A DNA stretch of 38,265 bases, taken from assembly GCA_947167715.1 (NCBI GenBank), contig CAMVJD010000028.1:1-38265 (forward strand), read 5' to 3'. The translations under genes were made by a program, and so were the position numbers. Positions within the stretch are counted from its first letter, which is position 1. Each line of letters begins with the position of its first letter. Shown here piece by piece: positions 16,785 to 24,873 of this stretch. A model generated the notes under the pieces. That model saw only the letters and a program-made list of their open reading frames with translations, did not search any database and was not told where the DNA came from. Source of the DNA: an uncultured Eubacteriaceae bacterium. Its GTDB lineage: Bacteria; Bacillota; Clostridia; Lachnospirales; CAG-274.

Positions 16785-17142
16785 TCATAAGCCAATATCC
16801 TCACTTCCTTTTGCAAGGACATCAAAGCCTGAATTTACCGTATTTTTCATCTCCTGCATATCATTCAACAGCATATCAATAGTCCCTTTGCTCAAATAGC
16901 CGTATGTATTGGCAGTTTTGGCGATTTGGTTTACATTGTTGCCTATCCTGTTAAGCTCGGCTTTGACCTCCATAATAGGCATAGTATCCACAACCACCGT
17001 ATTATTGCTGTTTATGCAGTGTAATATATAATATATATTCTGTCAGATTGCTGAAACCGCTTTCCTGCATTTTAAGGGTGATCAAAACCTTTTCATACGG
17101 TATCAGCCTTATATTGTATCGTTCAGTTCGTTTTCTTGGCAT
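16785..17142 (-). pseudogene. mobC copy 3, frameshifted
   Basis: The start is ATG 17142 with GGAGGAGG upstream (MPRKRTERYNIRLIPYEKV). After about 46 residues the frame hits a stop at 17002. The rest of the MobC signature (VVDTMPIMEVKAELNRIG and NQIAKTANTYG) continues in another frame to 16785. A single-base indel around 17005-17040 explains this. No relaxase gene follows. It sits at the right end of the pilus element and is probably a remnant of its mobilization module. Confidence 0.75.
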
Positions 17143-17170
17143 AAATCCTCCTCCAAAATTCTTTATTAAA

Positions 17171-17185
17171 ATGTACATAATCGGC
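17171..17185 (-). promoter_or_regulatory. inverted copy of recombinase operator arm
   Basis: ATGTACATAATCGGC is the exact reverse complement of 4606-4620, in the serine recombinase promoter. Here it lies about 30 bp upstream of mobC copy 3 and 26 bp inside attR, so it may be a regulator or recombinase binding site. Confidence 0.45.
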
Positions 17186-17210
17186 TTGTTTACTGTGTTT
17201 TCATGTGTTA

Positions 17211-17220
17211 CAGCAGGCGA
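17211..17220 (+). other. attR: 10-bp direct repeat at right end of pilus element
   Basis: CAGCAGGCGA, identical to 2939-2948. The helicase frame resumes from this point (GAT GAG CGT, Asp-Glu-Arg). Confidence 0.75.
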
Positions 17221-17908
17221 TGAGCGTATAAAGGAAAAAATGGACTTAGATTTGGAAGTCACTTCTCTCCGAACCGCTTATTCCAATTTCCTTGATAACC
17301 GCCGTAATCTTAAATCGGATATTGTGAAGAAATATCCCGAACTGATAGCCCAAAGAAGCGAAGCTGCGGCGGGCTTTGAAAAGGATATGGCCACCTATAA
17401 GGCACACCCAAGCGAAGGCTTTAGCGGGATGACGATAAACGGCAAGTTCTTTGATGATAAGAAAGAAGCTGGCAAAGCACTTTTGGATGCTGTCAAGGCG
17501 GTCGGCTTACAGCAGACCGGAAAGGTTATTGGTTCATACAAGGGCTTTGATATGACTGTGGACTTTAACAAGACAAAGGGTGCTTTTGAGATCAACCTTA
17601 AAGGCGCACTCTCTCATCGTGTAGAATTGGGCGGTGATGTCCTGGGTAATATTCAAAGGCTTGATAATGAGCTTAATTCCTTTGAAAAGAAACTTGCTGC
17701 CGTTAAAGAACGATTGGCGGATGCTCAAAATCAGCTGAAAATCGCAAAGCAGGAAGTTGAAAAGCCTTTCCCGAAGATGGAAGAACTGAAAGCAAAGGAA
17801 AAGCGGCTTAATGAGCTGAATAAGGAATTGTCACTCGATAAGCAGGAGGAGTCGGAAGTCCTGCCCGACGAACCCGAAAAGGAGGCGAAAGACGATATAG
17901 CTATTTGA
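17219..17908 (+). pseudogene. SNF2-type helicase / methylase of ICE, C-terminal fragment
   Basis: The frame begins DERIKEKMDLDLEVTSLRTA, the direct continuation of the fragment ending at 2948, and runs 230 codons to a stop. It holds a coiled-coil region and the conserved tail seen in ICE-borne helicase/methylase giants (YKAHPSEGFSGMTINGKFF, GALSHRVELGGD, and a Lys/Glu-rich end). The open frame seems to extend leftward to 17048 only because the inserted element happens to lack stops there. It has no ribosome site and is not expected to be expressed. Confidence 0.85.
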
Positions 17909-17977
17909 TGTGAAAACAGCCATTCTCAAAAGCGGAGAATGGCTGCAAACACGAAAGTTCTGTAACAAAAATGTAAT

Positions 17978-18006
17978 TTTACATAGCGATTATGCTATGA
18001 TATAAT
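17978..18006 (+). promoter_or_regulatory. predicted promoter of small toxin
   Basis: TTTACA (17978-17983), a 17-bp spacer and TATAAT (18001-18006). The implied leader of about 170 nt contains three-hairpin element copy 2. Confidence 0.5.
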
Positions 18007-18040
18007 TATTATTTGAGGAAACATCGCATTTTATAAACGG

Positions 18041-18103
18041 TCACAACTTTTGGCTTCGCCAAAAGTCGGGCTAAAGCCCGATCGCATCTATCTTTGCGAT
18101 TGA
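18041..18103. repeat. three-hairpin element, copy 2 (toxin leader)
   Basis: Hairpins are CTTTTGGC/GCCAAAAG, TCGGGC/GCCCGA and TCGCA/TGCGA around the constant TCTATCTT. Compared with copies 1 and 3, the second stem is wholly different but still paired, and the third changes C-G to T-A as a pair. Confidence 0.8.
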
Positions 18104-18182
18104 TTGTAGGCGGTTATTCCCTGTACCTGATGTAATGTGGCGCTTGAAAAACAGCAATACACGCAGAAGGGAGGGATTACAT

Positions 18183-18266
18183 ATGAGCGTTATGGATTTT
18201 ATTGCCATTGTAAGCTTATTAGTCGGAGTTTTTGCTCTCGGCTATATGTTTGGCTCAAAAAAATAA
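18183..18266 (+). CDS. 27-residue holin-like peptide, candidate type I toxin
   Basis: The peptide starts MSVMDFIAIVSLLVGVF, is one membrane helix and ends GSKK. The ribosome site AAGGGAGGG is very strong. Size, single helix, short Lys tail and the hairpins right after it match the putative holin-like toxins (TxpA/BsrG type) of Firmicutes, which depolarise or damage the membrane when not silenced by an antisense RNA. The stop codon lies inside the first downstream hairpin. Neighbours are ICE genes, where such pairs act as maintenance systems. A structural role cannot be excluded. Confidence 0.6.
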   Translation: MSVMDFIAIVSLLVGVFALGYMFGSKK

Positions 18267-18352
18267 TCGCCCCTGTCTCCCAAACACAAGGCGATTATTT
18301 AATCAACTTATAAGGGAGTAACCGTCTATTGGGCGGTGTTTCCTTTTTCTAT
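18262..18352 (-). ncRNA. candidate antisense antitoxin RNA / terminators of the toxin locus
   Basis: AATAATCGCC (18262-18271) pairs with GGCGATTATT (18290-18299). A second hairpin at about 18320-18337 (ACCGTC/GGCGGT) is followed by T-rich sequence. In holin-like type I loci an antisense RNA is read towards the toxin's 3' end from this side. The minus-strand transcript is inferred from layout only; no promoter was clearly identified. Confidence 0.35.
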
Positions 18353-18547
18353 AATCAATAATAACACTTTTTTAGGTGTTTGTCAATATCATAAAATTCT
18401 AATTTGTATATGTGTTTTCAACCGCCTTTGGCATAACTTCTCAAAGCTTGTCAAAAGGCGATTTTCAGTATTTCACGATAAACTGAATTCTGACGTATTC
18501 TTTCATAAATTACCGTAAATACGGAATAAATTCGTGTCAATTTTGTG

Positions 18548-19777
18548 TCAGCATATCGGACTTAGTTGAACAAATTTTTCTTCGATACGGTTGAGTTCTG
18601 TATGTGTTTTTGCAGCAATTACTTCAGCATAGATGTTCAAAGACGTTTCTACGCTTGAATGCCCCATAACTTCTTGTATGACCTTGATATTTACATCATT
18701 TTCACAAAGTACACAACAGTAAGCGTGACGAAGTTGGTGGGGACTGCAACCATCCACTAAATAAGGCTCTCTGCCCTCTGTTTCGGCTTGTTTGGTTTCG
18801 TACTCGTTATAGTGCTTAACTATCTTACGGAACGCACTTTCAATACTTTCTGCTGTGTACGGAAGATTGTTTTTGTTGCCGAAAACAAAACCGCTGTATT
18901 CGCCGCAAGTTACGGGCGGCATATCTGCCTGTGCCTGTTTTTGGTCTAAAAGTACCTCACGCAAGCCTATGAACATCGGAATCGTTCTTATGCCCGACTC
19001 GGTTTTCGGTGTCTGTATCAGCCTTATCATTTTATCTCCGCCGTTTTTCGTGTACGCCATACTTTTGTTGATATGTATAACATTATTCTCGAAGTCCACA
19101 TCATTCCAAGTCAAAGCGCACATTTCGGAAACTCTCATACCTGTCAACATTAGTGTTAAAAAGATATTGAGATACCTGCTGTCCTTTTTCGATGTTGAAA
19201 TGAAGCTGACAAGCGATTTTAACTGTTCTTTCGGTACTGCCAAACGCCTGTTTTGCTTTAAGTTATACATCTTTTTTATCTCGGCAAATACGCCCTCGAT
19301 AGGATCGGCTTTGATAATTCCGTCACGCACAGCTGTTTTGAATAAAGGCGTTAAGGAATGGTTTACGGAACGCATTGCACTTATGCTTAAATGCCTTTCT
19401 TCAAGCAGATACTTAAAATACATCATCATATCGGAATATTTTATATCCCTTATTCGCCTATCGCCAAGTATAGGCTTTGCGTGTTTGTTGTAGCTTGACT
19501 CGTAAACCTCACGCGATCTGGGTTTTAAAAACTGTCTATTCGCGGCACAGCGGATAAACATTTCGTGAACGGTTATGTTGCGGTCTGAATTGCAGAAACC
19601 GTTGTACAGATCGTTCTGTATTTCCTGTTCCTTTATTCGCAACTCGTCTAAAGTACGCGCATAGACCGTCTTGCACTTGTTGTCTATTGTCTTGTAACGG
19701 TACTGATACCTGCCGTCGTTGCGTAAGTTCTCGCCCTCTTTTAAAACTCTGCCGTATTTATCTTTTCTCTTTTTCAT
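18548..19777 (-). CDS. int: tyrosine integrase (Tn916 Int-like)
   Basis: A 409-residue site-specific recombinase. It has an N-terminal arm-binding region (MKKRKDKYGRVLKEGE), a SAM-like core-binding domain (about 65-170), and a catalytic domain with all expected residues: Arg215 (TGMRVSEMC), Lys in the TPKTESGIRTIP segment, His347 and Arg350 (SPHQLRHAYC), a later His in MGHSSVETS, and the nucleophile Tyr383 (SLNIYAEV). It should be active. It is presumed to be the integrase of the ICE whose helicase and relaxase are broken. Its leader repeats the plan of the serine recombinase: extended -10 TGGTATAAT inside a palindrome, then a hairpin, then AGGAGG. No tRNA or clear att site was found next to it. 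Confidence 0.9.
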   Translation of the reverse strand: MKKRKDKYGRVLKEGENLRNDGRYQYRYKTIDNKCKTVYARTLDELRIKEQEIQNDLYNGFCNSDRNITVHEMFIRCAANRQFLKPRSREVYESSYNKHAKPILGDRRIRDIKYSDMMMYFKYLLEERHLSISAMRSVNHSLTPLFKTAVRDGIIKADPIEGVFAEIKKMYNLKQNRRLAVPKEQLKSLVSFISTSKKDSRYLNIFLTLMLTGMRVSEMCALTWNDVDFENNVIHINKSMAYTKNGGDKMIRLIQTPKTESGIRTIPMFIGLREVLLDQKQAQADMPPVTCGEYSGFVFGNKNNLPYTAESIESAFRKIVKHYNEYETKQAETEGREPYLVDGCSPHQLRHAYCCVLCENDVNIKVIQEVMGHSSVETSLNIYAEVIAAKTHTELNRIEEKFVQLSPIC

Positions 19778-19784
19778 TATATTA

Positions 19785-19818
19785 CCTCCTATTCAAAAAT
19801 CCATACTTGCATTTTTGA
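19785..19818 (-). promoter_or_regulatory. leader hairpin with conserved loop, tyrosine integrase
   Basis: In mRNA sense: stem TCAAAAAT/ATTTTTGA (19818-19811 with 19800-19793), loop GCAAGTATGG, 2 nt, AGGAGG (19790-19785), then ATG 19777. It matches the serine recombinase leader in stem length, loop length and spacing; two stem pairs differ in a compensating way. Confidence 0.7.
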
Positions 19819-19832
19819 CTTCCTTTAGAACA

Positions 19833-19879
19833 GGCGGCAAATATATGATGTAAAAGAATTATACCATATAATTGCCGCC
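19833..19879 (-). promoter_or_regulatory. palindrome over the integrase -10 region
   Basis: GGCGGCAA (19833-19840) and TTGCCGCC (19872-19879) are the outer arms, extended by TATATG/CATATA. On the minus strand TGGTATAAT (extended -10) lies inside it. A probable operator or self-regulation site. Confidence 0.5.
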
Positions 19880-20283
19880 TTAAATGATAAAAAATAAATG
19901 ACGATAATATGCAAAAATATCTTTGCGAAAGTATTTTTATAAAACCGCAAGAAAAGCTACATTTTAAAGGTCTGATTTCTAAATTAGTAAACATAGCGAG
20001 CGGCTTGCAGTTTGGTTTTTTGGGTATTGTGAAAATCACAAATTCCCAAAACACCCCCCAAACAGGCACGCCTCTCACAGTTTACTGGAAGCGTACCCCA
20101 GACCCCGATGTTTTCCTGCGGAAAAATTTTGTTGAAAACCTCTTTTACTACATAGCAAGTATGGACATAAGCAACCAAAAACGAAATTCCCCCGAATGTC
20201 ATTTTTAAGTTTTATATCCTTTAAAAATTTTATTGCTTTTATAGCAACAAAGGTATATAATATAATTAAAGAAACGAAAGCCG
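19880..20283. other. intergenic region without recognised gene
   Basis: The short frames here (for example 19909-20208 plus) have no ribosome site or recognisable family. No tRNA or strong hairpin was seen. It may hold the border between ICE remnant and host DNA. Confidence 0.4.
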
Positions 20284-20860
20284 GTGATACAGATGTGTTC
20301 AGCGGAACAGAACCGCCGCAAGGCAGAGGAAGCATTAAAGAAGCTCCGCCCAATAGATGACAATTTTTTCAGAGAATTATTCAGAGATAATATTGAATTG
20401 ACGGAATTTGTCCTGCGTATTCTTATGGATAAGCCCGACTTGAAAGTTACCGAACAGGAAACACAGTATGATTTAAAAAGGCTGTTAGGCGCAAGGTCGA
20501 TATGCCTTAATGTAAATTATATACATAAATGCTTCGTACAAAGACGATACAACACCGCTGGGGAAATTACTGCACGATTTTTTATGCAGTGACCCCGATG
20601 AAATGAAAACGCCCGAATTGGCAGAACGAACACGCACCTTCAAGGAAACGCCGAAAGGAGTGAGCTATATGTGTGAAATAATTGAAAAATTACAGGAAGA
20701 AAGCGCTGCGGAAGCGGCATTAAAAAAATCGTTGGAAATCGCATTGGATCTACTTAGATTAGGAAAATTGACAATTTCTGAAATAGGCTCATCCACGAAA
20801 TTGTCAGCAGACACCGTCAAACAGCTTGCTATTGACAATAACATAGCCTATACCGTTTAA
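20284..20860 (+). pseudogene. Rpn-type PD-(D/E)XK nuclease/transposase, internally deleted
   Basis: The N-terminal part (LRPIDDNFFRELFRDNIELT to LLGARSICL) and the C-terminal part (DTTPLGKLLHDFLCSDPDEM, then KGVSYMCEIIEKLQEES) both belong to the Rpn/TIGR01784 family, recombination-promoting nucleases that are common repeats in Firmicutes. The middle, which normally carries the catalytic ExQ/ExK core (about 150 residues), is missing. The two parts are in different frames with a junction near 20510-20545. The last 50 residues form a small helical domain ending TVKQLAIDNN. Inactive. Confidence 0.8.
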
Positions 20861-20866
20861 TTTAAT

Positions 20867-20903
20867 AATGCCGCCTTTCCTTTTCGGGATCGGCGGCATT
20901 TTT
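20867..20903 (+). terminator. terminator after Rpn remnant
   Basis: AATGCCGCC (20867-20875) pairs with GGCGGCATT (20892-20900) followed by TTTAT. Confidence 0.75.
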
Positions 20904-20944
20904 ATGCCCGAAAATTTTTCTTATTACATTTCGGCGATGTATAA

Positions 20945-20972
20945 TTGCTTTTTTTATTATGTATGATATAAT
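20945..20972 (+). promoter_or_regulatory. predicted promoter of sensor operon
   Basis: TTGCTT (20945-20950), a 16-bp spacer and TATAAT (20967-20972). Transcription would begin at the left edge of the MITE at 20978. Confidence 0.5.
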
Positions 20973-20977
20973 CTTAC

Positions 20978-21237
20978 TTAAGGGCACCTCTAAAAATTCA
21001 TTATTTGCATAACTTGATGAATTTTCAGATAGCTGTCACAACTTTTGGCTAAAGCCAAAAGCCACTTGCTGCGCAAGTGTCCGCATCTATCTTTGCGGTT
21101 GAACCATCAAACTCCCTCAACATAGCTTTTCTGCTATGCTTTCGGTCGCACGGTCATTGCCGCGCGCAGCGGTTTTCATTGCTCTCTGAAAATCCCTCTG
21201 CATTCTGCTACAAAGCAATTTTTAGAGGTGCCCTTAA
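20978..21237. repeat. 260-bp MITE with perfect 21-bp inverted ends
   Basis: The left end (20978-20998) contains AAGGGCACCTCTAAAAATT and the right end (21217-21237) is its exact complement. The outermost bases read TTAA on both sides, a possible target duplication. There is no coding capacity. It contains three-hairpin element copy 3 at 21036-21102 and further small hairpins (AGCATAGCA-type at about 21122-21141). It lies between the predicted promoter and the first sensor gene. Confidence 0.8.
21036..21102. repeat. three-hairpin element, copy 3 (nested in MITE)
   Basis: Hairpins are CTTTTGGC/GCCAAAAG, CACTTGC/GCAAGTG and CCGCA/TGCGG around TCTATCTT. The outer TCACAAC and GTTGA are the same as in copy 1. 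Confidence 0.8.
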
Positions 21238-21267
21238 ATGACCGTAAAAAACAAAGGAGAGATCTCA

Positions 21268-22941
21268 ATGCACGAAGCCGAAAAACTGTTTAAACGAATA
21301 TTATTTTACTATCTCCTGCTTGCAGGCAATATTATCACTTGCGGTAATATTTTGCCCGATATTTTTCCTTTCCGCAATGCTTCGACCATATATTTGCTGT
21401 TGCTTTCTGTGGTGCTTGTTTTTTATTATTTTCGCCGTGTAACGCCGGGGACCGTTATTTCGGTGCTTATGAAAGCGCTTTCGTATTCGGCGCTTTTTTT
21501 GATACTGCTTCGTGGTATCAAATACAGTGTTTTTGCCGAAATGGATGTGCTTGCACGGCACACATGGTATTTTTACTATATCCCTCTTTTTTTGATGCCG
21601 CTGATTTTATTTTATATATCGCTTTGGGTCTTACCCAAAAGATACGGTCATACTTTCGGAATACAGATAGTGACGGCAGTATTTACCGCTTTTTTTATCA
21701 TTTTGGTTTTGACAAATGATATTCACCAACTTATTTTTAAGTTCAAACCCGATTTATCGGATTGGAACGGCAATTATTCACACACTTGGCTGTTTTATGC
21801 CATAAATATATGGCAATACTTGCTTTACGCGGCGGCAGTTATCATTTTGGTAAAAAAATGCCGCATAAGCAGTTCAAAAAAGAATGCTTGGATCATCCTT
21901 ATACCGTTTGTTGCGGGCATTGCCATGTGTGCGCTTTTAATGACGGGCAAAATGCCGAGACTTAATGGGTCATATATAACAGAATTTCCCGAAACGCTTA
22001 TATTTATGGCTGTAATAGCGCTTGAATGCTGTATGCAGCTTGGACTTATACCCACAAATACCGACTACGAAAAACTGTTCCGTGAATTTTCGATCGCCGC
22101 ACAGATAACGGATAAAAACGGCAAGCCTGTTTACTGCTCTTACACCGCAGAGCCTTTGAGCCGCGAACAGACACAAATGCAGAGCGGCGCACGCATAGGC
22201 GAACACAGTGTTTTGAATAAAATGGAGATACCTGCGGGCTTCGGTTTTTGGCAGGAAGATATGACACAGCTTGACCGCCTTAACGAAGAATTGGCGGATG
22301 CAAAAGAAAAGCTGGCAGAGGATGCGGAACTTATACGCCTGCGCAGCGAATTAAAGGAACGCCGCATAAAAATAGAACAGCGAACGCTTGTGTACAATAC
22401 TATCGCAAAACGCACACAAAGCCAATCCCGTACCATCTCGTTTTTGGCGGCAGAAGCGCGTCGTTCCACGGACGCCGAACAAAAAGAAAAATATCTTGAA
22501 AGGATAATGTTCCTTAACGCCTATATAAAACGCTATGCAAATATGATGCTTTTATCGCGGGACAACAATGTTATCAATACGGGCGAACTTGGGCTTTCGG
22601 TTTCGGAAATGCTGCGTTACCTCAATTTTTGCGGCATACCGAGTGAGTGCATTATCGGCGATACCGCTGCGGTAAAGGCCGCTGCGGCACTTGCCGCCTT
22701 TGAAGTTTTCGAGACCTTGACGGAAGCGGGCTTTGACTGCCTTAAAGGTGTGTTTGTCAACCTTTCTGTCGGGGAAAATATTATGTTAAAAATGACGTTT
22801 GAAAATATGACAAAAACAATTTCCGATGATGTGAAAAAGCTGTCGGGATACGGCATCCGTACCAATATAAAATGCGAAAATAATGTTACTTATATCAGCT
22901 TTGAACTGCCGAAAGGGGATGACAGTTATGCCGCTTTTTAA
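21268..22941 (+). CDS. seven-helix membrane sensor, kinase-like but lacking the phospho-His
   Basis: 557 residues from ATG 21268 (AAAGGAGAG upstream; the longer frame from 21238 starts inside the MITE edge). About seven hydrophobic helices (residues 5-230) with the phrase LTNDIHQLIFKFKPDLSDW match the N-terminal 7TM module of some histidine kinases. A short PAS-like segment follows (about 270-330), then a coiled coil (about 335-400). The place where a His-box is expected reads TLVYNTIAKRTQSQ with no His. The C-terminus resembles a decayed HATPase fold without clear N or G boxes. Its gene overlaps the next by 14 bp. It is probably the input partner of the kinase at 22928 rather than a kinase itself. 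Confidence 0.65.
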   Translation: MHEAEKLFKRILFYYLLLAGNIITCGNILPDIFPFRNASTIYLLLLSVVLVFYYFRRVTPGTVISVLMKALSYSALFLILLRGIKYSVFAEMDVLARHTWYFYYIPLFLMPLILFYISLWVLPKRYGHTFGIQIVTAVFTAFFIILVLTNDIHQLIFKFKPDLSDWNGNYSHTWLFYAINIWQYLLYAAAVIILVKKCRISSSKKNAWIILIPFVAGIAMCALLMTGKMPRLNGSYITEFPETLIFMAVIALECCMQLGLIPTNTDYEKLFREFSIAAQITDKNGKPVYCSYTAEPLSREQTQMQSGARIGEHSVLNKMEIPAGFGFWQEDMTQLDRLNEELADAKEKLAEDAELIRLRSELKERRIKIEQRTLVYNTIAKRTQSQSRTISFLAAEARRSTDAEQKEKYLERIMFLNAYIKRYANMMLLSRDNNVINTGELGLSVSEMLRYLNFCGIPSECIIGDTAAVKAAAALAAFEVFETLTEAGFDCLKGVFVNLSVGENIMLKMTFENMTKTISDDVKKLSGYGIRTNIKCENNVTYISFELPKGDDSYAAF

Positions 22942-24169
22942 TATGCTTTCCGCATTTATACGCTCCCTTTTTGCGCTGTGGGCACTGTTTTTGTGTATTG
23001 CGGACATCATAAGCGCAGTTATGGCAGTGATAAGAAAAAACCGCCGTTTTACTTTGCTTGCGGTCTTTTTGTTTATACCGGTTTATTTTATGTGGCAGGT
23101 GATATTTGATTTTTCGCTGTTCGGGAAAACGGAAAAAGCCGTAAAAGTTACGGATATACTTTGCGGTTTATCGTTGACGATATGGCTTGTCGCTTTCATC
23201 GTTCTTACACTTGCGACAGTACTTCTGTTAAAAGCCAATATCCAATATGAAAAAAATATTATAACGCCCAATGCAATAAAACTGTTTCTTGATAAAGTTC
23301 CATGCGGCATATGCTGTTGGTGCGATAACGGAAAGGTCATATTTTCCAATATCTGTATGGACAGTCTTTGTAATGCCATTACCAAAGAGCAGCTTATGAA
23401 CGGAATTGATTTTTGCAATAAGGTCGCCGACGGGATATTTACTGTTAATGATAAAATATGGCATTTTTCGTGCCGTGATTTTATTATGGATAATGAAAGT
23501 CTGCATGAAATGACGGCTTCGGATATCTCGGCGGAGTATGCAAAAACGCAGGCGCTTGAAAAGGATAAAGAGGAGTTGTCACAGCTTAAACAAAAACTTG
23601 ACGAATATTACTTAAATCTTGATGACACAGTACGCAGGCAGGAGATATTGCAGGCGAAGGTGCGCATACATGACGAGATGAACAAACTTCTGCTCTCTGC
23701 CACTAATGTGAACGGCAAAGACACGGATAAACTAAACGACATTTTGTCGCTTTGTGAGAAAAACGCATTTTTGCTTTGCAGGGAAGCGGATGAAACTGAA
23801 AATGCAAATATCCTGTCAAGCATAAATGAGCTTGCCGACACCTTAAAAATAAAATTGATATGGCAGAACGAAATGCCGCCAAAACTTACACAAGCACAGC
23901 GCGACCTCTTCTTTTCCGCCGCAAAAGAGGCTGTAATAAACGCCGTAAAGCACGCAAATGCAAAAACGCTGAGTATTTCTTTTGCCGAAACAGAAGAAAA
24001 CATTATTTGCAGTTTTACAAATAACGGAACCCGAAAAAGTACAGAATTTACGGGTGGACTAAAAAATCTGTCCGTTCTTGCAGGCGAACAGGGCGTTTCT
24101 GTTTCGGTCAATGCCGACAAAAACTTTACTTTGTCGCTGTATTACCCGAAAAATCAGCCATTTGGCTGA
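22928..24169 (+). CDS. sensor histidine kinase (NarX/DesK-like class)
   Basis: 413 residues from ATG 22928, chosen for the AAAGGGG 9 nt upstream. Four hydrophobic helices (about 5-110) are followed by a PAS-like segment with several Cys (VPCGICCWC), a coiled coil, and the dimerisation box with phospho-acceptor His248 (VRIHDEMNKLLL). An HATPase domain follows with N-box EAVINAVKHANA, G1 SFTNNGT and G2 GGLKNLSVLAGEQG. This is the active kinase of the operon. The cognate regulator is encoded 69 bp downstream. What signal is sensed is not evident. Confidence 0.8.
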   Translation: MPLFNMLSAFIRSLFALWALFLCIADIISAVMAVIRKNRRFTLLAVFLFIPVYFMWQVIFDFSLFGKTEKAVKVTDILCGLSLTIWLVAFIVLTLATVLLLKANIQYEKNIITPNAIKLFLDKVPCGICCWCDNGKVIFSNICMDSLCNAITKEQLMNGIDFCNKVADGIFTVNDKIWHFSCRDFIMDNESLHEMTASDISAEYAKTQALEKDKEELSQLKQKLDEYYLNLDDTVRRQEILQAKVRIHDEMNKLLLSATNVNGKDTDKLNDILSLCEKNAFLLCREADETENANILSSINELADTLKIKLIWQNEMPPKLTQAQRDLFFSAAKEAVINAVKHANAKTLSISFAETEENIICSFTNNGTRKSTEFTGGLKNLSVLAGEQGVSVSVNADKNFTLSLYYPKNQPFG

Positions 24170-24238
24170 TGCGGGATCATCCAAAAAAATGATATAATGA
24201 ATTGATATAAGTATAAGTACACGAAGAGAGGTGTATTC

Positions 24239-24871
24239 ATGCCTTACAAAGTATTGATAGTGGAAGACCATTATATAGTAAGAACATTTTTTGAAATGTC
24301 TGTCAAATCAAGCGAACAGTTTGCACATCTTCTTTCTATCTCCAACGCTTCGGCGGCACTTTCCGTATGCCGGAACAACAAGGTAGACCTTATACTGATG
24401 GATGTAATGACCGAGCTTGGACACAGCGGGCTTGATGCGGCAGAAACCATAAAAGGGCTGTACCCCGATATAAAAATAATTATTGTCACTTCCGTGCCCG
24501 AATATTCCTGGCTTGCAAGGGCAAGAAAAATAGGTGTGGACTCCTTTTGGTACAAGGACAGCCACAAAGACAGCATACTTGAAGTAATGGAGCGTACTAT
24601 GGCAGGAGAACACATCTATCCCGATGAAACACCGCTGATACATATAGGAAACGCTACAAACCACGAATTTACGGAGCGTGAGCTTGACATTCTTAAAGAA
24701 CTGACCACGGGAGACACCAATGCCGAGATAGCGGAGCGGCTCTGCATATCGGTAGCTACGGTAAAAACACATATTCAGCACCTTATGGACAAAACGGGTT
24801 TTAAAACACGCACAGAACTTGTTGCCGAAGCGAGGGGGCTTGGCATAGTTATAAAAACAAGGCGTAAATAA
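24239..24871 (+). CDS. NarL/LuxR-type response regulator
   Basis: 210 residues. The receiver domain (1-120) has the acidic pair in IVEDHY, phospho-acceptor Asp55 (ILMDVMTELG), a Thr/Ser switch (IIIVTSVPEY) and Lys (FWYKDS). The LuxR-type helix-turn-helix (about 143-205) contains FTERELDILKELTTGDTNAE and ISVATVKTHIQHLM. The ribosome site is GAGAGG. It pairs with the two sensors upstream; a TATAAT at 24193 suggests it may also have its own promoter. Its targets are likely the adjacent secreted-protein genes, but this is only inferred from position. Confidence 0.85.
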   Translation: MPYKVLIVEDHYIVRTFFEMSVKSSEQFAHLLSISNASAALSVCRNNKVDLILMDVMTELGHSGLDAAETIKGLYPDIKIIIVTSVPEYSWLARARKIGVDSFWYKDSHKDSILEVMERTMAGEHIYPDETPLIHIGNATNHEFTERELDILKELTTGDTNAEIAERLCISVATVKTHIQHLMDKTGFKTRTELVAEARGLGIVIKTRRK

Positions 24872-24873
24872 TT

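Larger units (their letters stand above)
2949..17220 (+). mobile_element. 14.3-kb serine-recombinase element carrying a pilus island
   Basis: The boundaries come from the split helicase gene: removing 2949-17220 rejoins IKALAAGD to ERIKEKM in one frame and leaves one copy of CAGCAGGCGA. The cargo in order is: large serine recombinase (minus), a 0.9-kb non-coding stretch, the fibro-slime adhesin (minus), minor pilin, backbone pilin, SipA-like protein, class B sortase (all plus), and a frameshifted mobC (minus) at the right end. The recombinase at one end and mobC at the other recall Tn4451-type mobilizable elements. No relaxase is present inside, and the recombinase may be inactive. Confidence 0.8.

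Noticed and set aside
17048..17218. Apparent N-terminal extension of the helicase C-terminal fragment
   Set aside because: This part lies inside the inserted element, antisense to mobC copy 3; the homologous protein sequence begins only at the attR repeat.
18267..18547. tRNA gene or att site next to the tyrosine integrase
   Set aside because: No cloverleaf or tRNA 3' end could be read, and no direct repeat pairing with another place in the window was found.
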